Positions 17,270-24,420 of a DNA stretch of 64,000 bases are shown piece by piece. Under the pieces are notes generated by a model. It was given only the letters and a program-made list of their open reading frames with translations. It made no database searches and had not been told where the DNA came from. A program made the translations under genes and the position numbers. Source of the DNA: Nonomuraea soli (GTDB taxonomy: Bacteria; Actinomycetota; Actinomycetes; Streptosporangiales; Streptosporangiaceae); the NCBI RefSeq assembly GCF_013761175.1, contig NZ_JACDUR010000009.1, positions 124,001 to 188,000 on the forward strand. Reading direction: 5' to 3'. Position 1 is the stretch's first letter. Each line of letters opens with the position of its first letter.

Positions 17270-17284
17270 TACGGACAGACTGTA
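17270..17284. promoter_or_regulatory. TetR-type operator candidate overlapping the tetR start
   Basis: TACGGACAGACTGTA fits the spaced pattern TAC-N-GAC-N-GAC-N-GTA seen in several TetR-family operators and touches the first base of the TetR start codon. A wider imperfect repeat (AGATA at 17249 with TATCT at 17295; TGCAT with ATGCA inside) surrounds it. The site could repress both divergent genes. Confidence 0.5.
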
Positions 17285-17883
17285 TGCAAATATCTCGCCG
17301 CACGCAAGCCGACCGGACCGCCGCGACGCGCACCGCGCTGATCGCCGCAGGAAGGAGACTGTTCGCCGAGCACGGCTTCGCCGGAGTCGGCACGGAAACG
17401 ATCGTCCGCGACGCCGACGTCAGCCGCGGCGCCCTCTACCATCACTTCGGCGACAAGACCGAACTCTTCGCCGCCGTGCTCGCGGACGTCGAAGGCGAGG
17501 TCACGCAACAGCTCGCCGCCACTATCGACGCCGACGCCGACTTCGTCACGCTGATGATGCGCAGCGTGCAGGCGTGGCTGGACGCCTGCCAGCGTCCTGA
17601 GGTGCAGCGGATCGTCCTCATCGACGGGCCTGCGGTGCTGGGGTGGGCGCGGTGGCGCGAGATCTGCCAGCCTCACATCCTCGGGCTGATCGAGGGAGTC
17701 CTGGCCGTGGGCGTGCGGGACGAGACGCTGAAGGAGCTGCCGGTCAAGCCGCTCGCGCACGTCCTGCTGGCCGTCGCCGACGAGGCCGCCCTCTACGTCG
17801 GCGCCTCCCAGGAGCCGGAGGCGGCCAGGCGCGACATGGAGGCGGTCATCCGCCCCCTCGTCGAGGCCCTCCTGCGGCGGTGA
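17284..17883 (+). CDS. TetR-family repressor
   Basis: 199-residue regulator. The HTH (RRLFAEHGFAGVGTETIVRD, ADVSRGALYHHFGDKTELFA) occupies residues 15-62 and the rest is a helical ligand-binding domain (LIDGPAVLGWARWRE). ATG 17284 directly follows the operator candidate. The neighbour is a dehalogenase/epoxide-hydrolase-like gene, so the ligand may be its substrate. Confidence 0.9.
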   Translation: MQISRRTQADRTAATRTALIAAGRRLFAEHGFAGVGTETIVRDADVSRGALYHHFGDKTELFAAVLADVEGEVTQQLAATIDADADFVTLMMRSVQAWLDACQRPEVQRIVLIDGPAVLGWARWREICQPHILGLIEGVLAVGVRDETLKELPVKPLAHVLLAVADEAALYVGASQEPEAARRDMEAVIRPLVEALLRR

Positions 17884-17909
17884 GTCCGGCGGAAGCCCGC
17901 GGTTGGCCT

Positions 17910-18073
17910 GGCGCTCCTTGTTGACGCGCGGTTCCAGGGCACTGCGGCCGGCTTGGCACTCCTTGTTGACGCGCGGTTTTCGGGGTGCTGCGGCCGGCTT
18001 TGGCGCTCGGCGTTGCCGCGCGGTTTTCGGGGTGCTGCGGCCGGCTTTGGCGCTCGGCGTTGCCGCGGGGGTT
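17910..18073. repeat. GC-rich tandem repeat, 47-bp unit, ~3.5 copies
   Basis: Units begin at 17910, 17955, 18002 and 18049 (spacings 45, 47, 47). The third and the start of the fourth are nearly identical (GGCGCTCGGCGTTGCCGCG...GGTGCTGCGGCCGGCTTT), and the first two differ by a few substitutions and a 2-bp gap. The array fills the space between the TetR stop and the histidine kinase stop. No coding sense is evident. Confidence 0.85.
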
Positions 18074-20043
18074 CAGGAGGTCGTGTCCGGCTCGTCGCCG
18101 GACGCCCGCGGGATGCTCGCGCTCAGCACGAAACGGCCGTCGTCTCCCGGCCCCGCCACCAGCACCCCGCCGAGCGCGGCGACCCGCTCGGACATGTTGC
18201 GGATCCCGCTGCCCTGCCGATCGGCCTCACCCGGTTCCCCGTCGTTGACGATGCGCAGCCGCGCCTGCCCGCCCTCGTGCGTGACGGTGATCTCGCACAG
18301 CCGTCCCGTGCTGTGCCTGAGCACGTTCGTGACCCCTTCGCGCAGCACCATCGCCAGCACCGTGCCGACCTCGGCGGGCAGCTCGCCGTCCGCCTGCCGT
18401 ACCTCCATCGTCACATCGAGCCCGGCGGCCACCAGGAGCGCCCGCGTGGTCACGCACTCGGCCTCGAGAGACATCTGGTGCCGGTCACCGGCGACGGTGC
18501 GGGCCTCGGTCAGGGCGTGATGCGAGATCTCCATCGCCTGCCCCAGCACGGCGCGGGCCCGATCCGGATCCCGCGCGATCAGCCGATGGGCCAGATCGCA
18601 CGTCAGCGTGATCGCCGAGAGGCTCAGCCCGAGCAGGTCGTGCAGGTCCTGGGCCAGCCGCAACCGCGTCGAGGCCAGCGCCGCCTCCGCGAGCTGCCGG
18701 CGGATGGCTCCCAGATGGTGCACCAGCCGGGCCATCCAGATCAGGCCATAGGTGATCAGGCCCAGGTCCATGGTGACCAGGACGTGGTTGAAGTCCAGGG
18801 GCAGGTTGCCGCCGAAGCCGGCCTCGATCCACGCCATGGAGGCCACGACCGCGGCGAACACGCTCCAGCCGAGGGCGGGTCGCAGGACCAGCAGCGCGCT
18901 GCCCGCCAGGAATCCCTGCACTCCCGACCACGGCTGCTGGAACAGCAGGGTGGGCAGGTACACCAGGACAGCCAGTACGGCCAGCGGCAGGTAGCCGGTC
19001 GGGGCCGGCGCCCGGGTCGCCGACCTGCTGAAATAGCCCACCTGCAGCCCCAGGGCGGCCGCGATGCATCCGGCGGCGAGCGTGAGCTCCCAGACGTCCT
19101 GGGGCTGGAAGAGCTGGCGCATGACCGCCTGGAGGAAGAGCCCCACCATGACCGCCACGACCAGCCCGCCCGCGAGCCTGGTCGCCGCCTGCGTGTCGGA
19201 CGCCGTGGCCTCCAGCCCCGCGTCGGCGGGCAGGTCCTCGGAGGCGGCCTCCCTGTTCTCCCGCGCGATCGAACGCACGTCGGCCAGCATCCGGCGGGAG
19301 ATCTCCAGGATCTCCCCGAGCTCCCGCGCGGCCCGGTCGGGCTGTGGGCCCAGGAGCCGCAGGGCCGCCTGCCCCTTGAGCGTGATCTCGGAGAGGCTGA
19401 GCCCGAGCGAATCGTTCAGTTCCCGGGCGAAACGCAGCCGCTCGTGGGCCACCGCGCTCCTGGCCAGCTCATCACGGGCCTCGTACAGGGCGGTGACGAG
19501 CCGGGCGAGCCGGGTCAGGCCGTAGATGTACAGACCCGCCGTCGCGGTGTTCACGAGGATGTAGGTGACGTCGAGCCACACACCGTTGTCGACGTACTTG
19601 GCGACCCCGGTGCCCAGCACGACCAGGGCGAACAGGGGCCAGGCCACACGTTGGGGGAACATGAGCAGCAGCACCCCGGCCAGGAACGACGGCAGGCTGA
19701 TCCACGCCCCTTGGAACAGCAGCAGCGGCAGGTAGACCAGGAGAGCCTGCGCGCCGAGCGCGGCGTAGGCAGCCGGTGAGCGAAGATCGGTGCCCGGATG
19801 TCCGAAGCAGAAGTACTGCAGGCTGAGCAGAGCGATCAGGAGGGCGGCGGCCAGCGCGACCTCGCCGCCCGTGTGCCCCAGCTCCAGGACCCACAGCAGG
19901 GCGATCCCGGCGAAGCCGCAGAAGACGACGGCGACGATGGTCCTGGCCAGCGTCGGCGCCATGAGCACGCCCCTGGCCTCGGTCGCCCCCGGCGACCAGG
20001 CAGGCAGCGGCGTGGCCGACGCCCGCTCATCGGATGGGACCAT
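18073..20043 (-). CDS. Internally duplicated HisKA_3 sensor histidine kinase
   Basis: 656-residue membrane kinase built from two consecutive copies of the same module. Copy 1 (~30-290): several TM helices, then a HisKA_3 helix ERLRFARELNDSLGLSLSEI in which the phospho-accepting His is Asn210; no ATPase domain follows. Copy 2 (~300-656): similar TM helices, then LAQDLHDLLGLSLSAITLTC with His468 and a complete HATPase_c domain (EGVTNVLRHS N-box, GSGIRNM G-box). The first unit is therefore a degenerate input/dimerisation module. The receiver gene just upstream on the same strand is the likely partner. Start at 20043 is a choice among several; MAPTLARTI downstream is an alternative. Confidence 0.82.
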   Translation of the reverse strand: MVPSDERASATPLPAWSPGATEARGVLMAPTLARTIVAVVFCGFAGIALLWVLELGHTGGEVALAAALLIALLSLQYFCFGHPGTDLRSPAAYAALGAQALLVYLPLLLFQGAWISLPSFLAGVLLLMFPQRVAWPLFALVVLGTGVAKYVDNGVWLDVTYILVNTATAGLYIYGLTRLARLVTALYEARDELARSAVAHERLRFARELNDSLGLSLSEITLKGQAALRLLGPQPDRAARELGEILEISRRMLADVRSIARENREAASEDLPADAGLEATASDTQAATRLAGGLVVAVMVGLFLQAVMRQLFQPQDVWELTLAAGCIAAALGLQVGYFSRSATRAPAPTGYLPLAVLAVLVYLPTLLFQQPWSGVQGFLAGSALLVLRPALGWSVFAAVVASMAWIEAGFGGNLPLDFNHVLVTMDLGLITYGLIWMARLVHHLGAIRRQLAEAALASTRLRLAQDLHDLLGLSLSAITLTCDLAHRLIARDPDRARAVLGQAMEISHHALTEARTVAGDRHQMSLEAECVTTRALLVAAGLDVTMEVRQADGELPAEVGTVLAMVLREGVTNVLRHSTGRLCEITVTHEGGQARLRIVNDGEPGEADRQGSGIRNMSERVAALGGVLVAGPGDDGRFVLSASIPRASGDEPDTTS

Positions 20044-20180
20044 CACCCCGCCTCGCTCTCGCAGCGCCGCACCCCGGCGCACGGTGTCGGCGATTATAGG
20101 CACGGGTGACTTCGCGCAGATTCGGGAGAAATCAGACCCGTCCGTGGATCTGGGATGAGTGGCGGGAATCCTGCGGCGCC

Positions 20181-20612
20181 TCACCCGGGCGGTCCCGGGC
20201 CGCCGCCCCTCGCGAGATCACGAATGGTGCCTATGAGCACGTCAGCGGGGCCGTCCTTGACGAGAAAGGCCGCCGCTCCGGCGGCCAGGGCGCGGCGCAC
20301 ATGCTCCCGTCCCGTCAGCCCGGTCAGGATCACCGTCCGGCAGGCGGGCAACCGGTGTCGCAGCTCGGCGGCGGCGGTGAGCCCGTCGACGAGAGGCAGG
20401 CCGATGTCGAGCACCGCCACATCGGGCCGATGCAGGAGCGCGGCGGGCACGATCTCGTCGCCCGACACCAGCTCGGCGACGACCTCGAGGTCGTCCTCCA
20501 GCTCGAGCAGGGCGACCAGCGTCGCTCGCACGCCGTGCACGTCTTCGGCGATCAGCACCCGGATCGGCCGCGGACGGCCGCCCGGGTGATCGCGCAGCGT
20601 CTGGCTGCCCAT
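20181..20612 (-). CDS. Stand-alone receiver (NarL-type REC without DNA-binding domain)
   Basis: 143-residue response regulator containing only a receiver: PIRVLIAEDVHGVRATLVAL with the acidic pocket, VAVLDIGLP with the phospho-accepting Asp, the Thr of VILTGLTG, and the Lys of FLVKDGPADVL. It ends in a Gly/Pro tail (GGGPGPPG) where NarL/LuxR proteins normally continue with a HTH. It closely resembles the receiver encoded at 23571-24175, so the two are paralogues. It sits 137 bp upstream of the duplicated kinase and should receive phosphate from it, but cannot bind DNA by itself. Confidence 0.82.
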   Translation of the reverse strand: MGSQTLRDHPGGRPRPIRVLIAEDVHGVRATLVALLELEDDLEVVAELVSGDEIVPAALLHRPDVAVLDIGLPLVDGLTAAAELRHRLPACRTVILTGLTGREHVRRALAAGAAAFLVKDGPADVLIGTIRDLARGGGPGPPG

Positions 20613-21039
20613 GCTCTCAGTGTTCGCTCACCCCGGCGGCCGCCGCCAGTGTCCGGGGGCGGGGCTTCGGCGTGCAGAATGCACCGCCGCGACGTGCACC
20701 CGGCCCGACGCCCGCGCACGCCGGAATGGAGCTCGCCGAGCGAAGCTCGCCGTGCGGGCCGGGCCAGCATCCCGCGCCTTGCCCGCTCCGGCGCGCGGGC
20801 CGGGCGGGGGCGGCCGCGCCTTCCCGCTACGCCGCGCGGGCCGGGCTGGGCGGGGGCGACAGCGCCTGGGGCGCCCCACCGCGTGGGCCACCCGAGCGCT
20901 ACAACGCCTTGCCCCGCTCCGGCGCGCAGGCCGGGCGAGCACGACAACGCCTTGCCCCGCTCCGGCGCGCGGGCCGGGTGGCGCTGGGCGGGCAGGACAG
21001 CGAGGGCGATCACCGCTCCGGCCCAGCCGCGAGGTGGTC
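20613..21039. repeat. GC-rich intergenic region with dispersed direct repeats
   Basis: This 427-bp gap holds at least three copies of a ~30-bp element with the core CTTGCCC(C)GCTCCGGCGCGC followed by a GGGCCGGG-like block (near 20777, 20908 and 20943), plus degenerate copies. No ORF has homology. It lies between two genes that run the same way, and no convincing promoter is visible. Confidence 0.6.
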
Positions 21040-21561
21040 TCAGAAGCGCCATCGCGTCGCGGTCAGCCCGTCCGCCCCGTACCCATAGGCACGCACGGGC
21101 GCGATCCGATAGAAGGCGTACTCCGGCGAGCCGGGCAGGCTGTCATCGTGCACGAAGCCGTCTCTCAGCGAGAACTCCCACTGGTACTTGGCCAGAAAGG
21201 CGGCGGCCACCTCTCGCTGCAGGACCGAGTCGTGGAGGAGCGTGGCGACGCCCTCGACCATCAGGTCGAGCTCGGTCCCGGAGACCGCCATGACGCAGTG
21301 GCCGTTGATGGCGAGGTTCCTGGCCTTGCGCGAGGAGGGACGGGTGGCGATGCACGGCGCCTGACCGGCCCACACCAGCATGACGGGCATGGCGTGAGGC
21401 CGCCCGTCAGGCCGGACGGTGGACAGCCAGCCCTTCGGGGCCGTCTCCAGGCAGGCGCGCGCTTCGCTCCATGGTTTGACGGTGGCCGGGTCGATGCTCA
21501 TGGGGACGGCGTCCGCCTCGCTGAACAGCAGTTCGGCCAGGGGTGTGAGGTCGCTCGACAT
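21040..21561 (-). CDS. PPOX-class (pyridoxamine oxidase-like) flavin/F420-binding protein
   Basis: 173-residue split-barrel protein of the pyridoxamine 5'-phosphate oxidase-like family: KGWLSTVRPDGRPHAMPVML, CIATRPSSRKARNLAINGHC, YAFYRIAPVRAYGYG and TRWRF. These proteins bind FMN or F420 and reduce small molecules. It is divergent from an HxlR regulator across an obvious operator, so it is probably its target. Confidence 0.85.
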   Translation of the reverse strand: MSSDLTPLAELLFSEADAVPMSIDPATVKPWSEARACLETAPKGWLSTVRPDGRPHAMPVMLVWAGQAPCIATRPSSRKARNLAINGHCVMAVSGTELDLMVEGVATLLHDSVLQREVAAAFLAKYQWEFSLRDGFVHDDSLPGSPEYAFYRIAPVRAYGYGADGLTATRWRF

Positions 21562-21618
21562 GATGGGTGTTCCGTTCAGAAGGTTTCTTCAGGAAAGGGA
21601 CTCTCTCGCACCGTACAC

Positions 21619-21647
21619 CTGGTGACTTTCCTAAGGAAAGCCACCAG
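21619..21647. promoter_or_regulatory. 29-bp palindromic operator, PPOX/HxlR
   Basis: Arms CTGGTGaCTTTCCT and AGGAAAGcCACCAG are complementary over 14 positions with one mismatch around a single central A. It lies 14 bp upstream of the HxlR start, and a half-site AGGAAAG recurs at about 21590 nearer the PPOX start. HxlR proteins bind such sites as dimers, so autoregulation plus control of the divergent gene is likely. Confidence 0.7.
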
Positions 21648-21661
21648 GCTAGGATGGGTTC

Positions 21662-22111
21662 ATGCAGCGCACCCGGTTCGGCGACATGACCTGCTCGATC
21701 GCCCGATCGCTCGACATCATCGGCGAGCAGTGGTCACCCCTGATCCTGCGCGACGTCTACGCCGGCATCACCCGCTTCGAGCCGCTCCAGCGCGACCTGG
21801 GGATCTCCAGCAAGATCCTCAGCGAACGGCTGCGGTGGCTGGTCGACAACGGGGTGCTGGAGCGCCGGGAGTATTCACAGCGCCCGACACGCTACGAGTA
21901 CGAGCTGACCGAGAAGGGGCTCGAGCTGTGCGACCTGCTGCTGGTGCTGGTGCGCTGGGGCGACAAGTGGACGGCCGGAGCGGCGGGCCCGCCCGTGCTC
22001 TACCGCCATCACGCCTGCGGGCAGATCAGCCATGTGGAGCTGCGGTGCTCGGTGTGCGAGCGCCCCATGAACGCCACCGACATCGACCTGCTCCCCGGAC
22101 CTGGCGCGTGA
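21662..22111 (+). CDS. HxlR-family transcriptional regulator
   Basis: 149-residue winged-helix regulator. CSIARSLDIIGEQWSPLILR is the HxlR hallmark with the conserved Cys that senses redox or aldehyde stress in the family, followed by GISSKILSERLRWLVDNGVL and RYEYELTEKG (wing). A C-terminal extension has CGQ and CSVCERP cysteines that could bind metal. Divergent from the PPOX gene. Confidence 0.9.
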   Translation: MQRTRFGDMTCSIARSLDIIGEQWSPLILRDVYAGITRFEPLQRDLGISSKILSERLRWLVDNGVLERREYSQRPTRYEYELTEKGLELCDLLLVLVRWGDKWTAGAAGPPVLYRHHACGQISHVELRCSVCERPMNATDIDLLPGPGA

Positions 22112-22161
22112 CCTGGCACCCGGACCGGGCGCGCGACCTGCTCCCCGGACCTGGCGCGTGA
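22085..22161. repeat. Direct repeat spanning the hxlR stop codon
   Basis: GACCTGCTCCCCGGACCTGG followed by CGCGTGAC occurs twice (about 22085-22112 and 22134-22161), the first copy containing the HxlR stop codon. A degenerate third copy (CCTGGCACCCGGACCGGGCG) lies between. It looks like a local duplication of the gene's end; no function is evident. Confidence 0.7.
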
Positions 22162-22315
22162 CGCCCATCGCCAACCCTCAGCCCAGCCCAGCCCGTCCCG
22201 GCCGCGCCCATCGCCCCGACCTCGCCGGTCGCCCCGCCTCGTCGATCGCCCCGCCCCACCCGTCGCCGTGGCGCGTCCCGGTGTCGGCCGCCTGCCCGAG
22301 GACGGCGTCGCCGCG

Positions 22316-23353
22316 TCAACCCGCTTGATCACCACCATCCACCCCCGGCGCCCCCTCGGACGCGAGTGCCGCGAGTGCGGCGAGGAGTTCGGCCTCGCGC
22401 CCCGCGCTGAGCCCTGCCCCCCGTTCACGATCCAAGCCCTGCTCACGCTCCCAGGCCAGGAGGTCGTCCACCATGTCACGCCGCGAACGGTGCCGAAGAC
22501 CGGCGCCGACGGCGGCAGCGCCGGTCCTGGCGGACCAGCCCTCGTATCCGGGCGCGACCAGCCACATGGGCAGCGACTCCCGCCCCATGTACTCGGCCAC
22601 CCCCTCCCTCAGCAGCCAGTCCGAACCGGCGGCCACGACAGCCCCGGTGTGCCCGGCCGCGGCACGGCTGAGCTCGATCCACTCCGAGAACGAGACGATC
22701 GGCCCGACGGTGTCGAACGTGCCCGTGACACCCTTCCCGGCGCAGTCGAGCAGCCAGGCCACCAGATCTCGCACGTCGATCGCCTGTGTGGGCCGCTCGG
22801 GGCAGTCGGGGACGAGCATCGGCGCAAGCGGGTCACGGGCCGCGCGGGCCGGCCAGTAGCCGGTGCGGCCGCTCCGGTCTCCGGGACCGCCGATGAGGCC
22901 GGCACGGGCGATCAGGAGGCGGTCGCCCACCACGGCTGAGGAGGCGAGCTCGCATGCCACCTTCGCCGAGCCGTACAGGGAATGATCGACCTCGTCCTGA
23001 TCGGTGGGCTCCATAACGGCGGCGGACTCGTCGGCGCCCGGCTGATCGTGGGCGGCGTAGGCGTTGACGGAGGAGATATAGGTCCAGTGGCCGCTCCGGG
23101 CGCCGAGCGCGGCTAGCGCTCCGCGGACGAAGGCGGGCTGCCAGCTCACCTCGAACACGGCGTCCCAGTCCTGGTACGGCAGCGCGTCGTAGGCCGAGGG
23201 GTCGCGCCGGTCGGCCACCACCAGGGTCGCGCCCTCGGCGACCTCGCCGCTCTCACCACGGGCCAGGCAGGTCACCTCGTGCCCGCGCCCGATGGCCTGC
23301 CGCGCCAGTTCCCTGCCCACCCACGCGGTGCCGCCGAGGATCAGAACGTTCAT
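22316..23353 (-). CDS. NAD-dependent epimerase/reductase (extended SDR)
   Basis: 345-residue Rossmann enzyme. MNVLILGGTAWVGRELARQA is the nucleotide-binding GGTxxVG loop, TYISSVNAYA and DHSLYGSAKVACE contain the Ser and YxxxK catalytic residues, and AGLIGGPGD and QAIDVRDLVAWLLD follow the family pattern. Substrate unknown, perhaps a nucleotide sugar. The C-terminal ~50 residues are Arg/Glu/Ala-rich. Confidence 0.85.
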   Translation of the reverse strand: MNVLILGGTAWVGRELARQAIGRGHEVTCLARGESGEVAEGATLVVADRRDPSAYDALPYQDWDAVFEVSWQPAFVRGALAALGARSGHWTYISSVNAYAAHDQPGADESAAVMEPTDQDEVDHSLYGSAKVACELASSAVVGDRLLIARAGLIGGPGDRSGRTGYWPARAARDPLAPMLVPDCPERPTQAIDVRDLVAWLLDCAGKGVTGTFDTVGPIVSFSEWIELSRAAAGHTGAVVAAGSDWLLREGVAEYMGRESLPMWLVAPGYEGWSARTGAAAVGAGLRHRSRRDMVDDLLAWEREQGLDRERGAGLSAGREAELLAALAALASEGAPGVDGGDQAG

Positions 23354-23570
23354 CGTGCCAGCCAAGCACCGTAGACGGCGCATGCCGAGACGCATTCGCC
23401 GACGGCTGAGCTTCTTCGCTGACAGCGGACCCTCAGAGCACCCGGCCGGCGCGGGGAAGATCGTACGCCCCGGTCGCACGGCAACGGAGAGTCACAACGA
23501 GCCTGAGACGACGGAGAGTCGCAACGACCTGAGGTCACGGAGGGTCACAACCAGCCGAGGGAGCGGAGCG

Positions 23571-24175
23571 TCACAACCACCCGGCCTCCTCGGCGATGCG
23601 CGCCGCGTCGACCCGGTTGCGCGCGCCCAGTTTCGCGACGGCCGCCGCCAGATAGTTACCACGGTGCCGTACGACAGGTGCGTCTCCGCGGCGATCTCCG
23701 CCGCCGACGCGCCGGCCGCGTGACGCCTGAGCACGTCGGCCTCCCTCGGCGAGAGCGGGTTGTCCGACGCCTCCAGCGCCGCCAGCGCCAGCTTCATGTC
23801 GATCACGCGCTCGCCCGCGGCCACCCGGCGGACCGTGTCGACCAGCTCCTGGGACGGCGCGTCCTTGACGACGAACCCCGAGATCTGGGCGGCCAGTGCC
23901 CGGCGCAGCATGCCCGGCCTGCCCAGACCTGTCAGGACCAGCGTCCGGCACTCGGGCAGCTGACGGTGCAGCTCAGCGGCGGCGGCCAGCCCGTCGACAC
24001 CGGGCAGGTCGATGTCCAGCACCGCCACGTCGGGTCGGTGCCGGAGCGCGGCGGGCACGATCTGGTCGCCGGTCGCCAGCTCGGCGACGACGTCGATGTC
24101 GTCCTCCAATTCGAGCAGCGCGACCAGGGATTCGCGGAGGATGCGCATGTCCTCGGCGATCAAAACGCGGATCAT
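23571..24175 (-). pseudogene. NarL/LuxR response regulator with frameshift in the HTH
   Basis: MIRVLIAEDMRILRESLVAL...VAVLDIDLP (phospho-Asp)...LVLTGLG...FVVKDAPSQE is a complete receiver, and LSPREADVLRRHAAGASAAE followed by IAAETHLSYGTV begins the LuxR HTH. At about 23659-23661 the frame breaks: the normal continuation (NYLAAAVAKLGARNRVDAAR, then IAEEAGWL and stop at 23571) is in another frame. A single missing base between the Val codon and AAC would explain it (GTGGTAAC where GTGCGTAAC is expected). Read unshifted, the protein runs on to 23492 with an unrelated tail. This is either a true pseudogene or a sequencing error. No histidine kinase is adjacent. Confidence 0.8.
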
Positions 24176-24420
24176 CCGTTCCCCCAGAACCTCTCCACAC
24201 CCGCGACCGGCATCAACGTAACACCCGTGGCACCCATCCATCCCGATCTGTCCGGTACCTGCAAAGTGCACCTCGGCGGCGGTGCGAAGACCATGCCCGC
24301 TTCGCGCTCAGGGCACTGGGGACGGCCACCCGCGAAGTCCGACACTCGGCGGTGAACCCGAAACCGCGCCTGGCCGCTCGTCCCTTCCCACCGCCAGGCA
24401 CCGTGCCTTCAGGAGGACTC

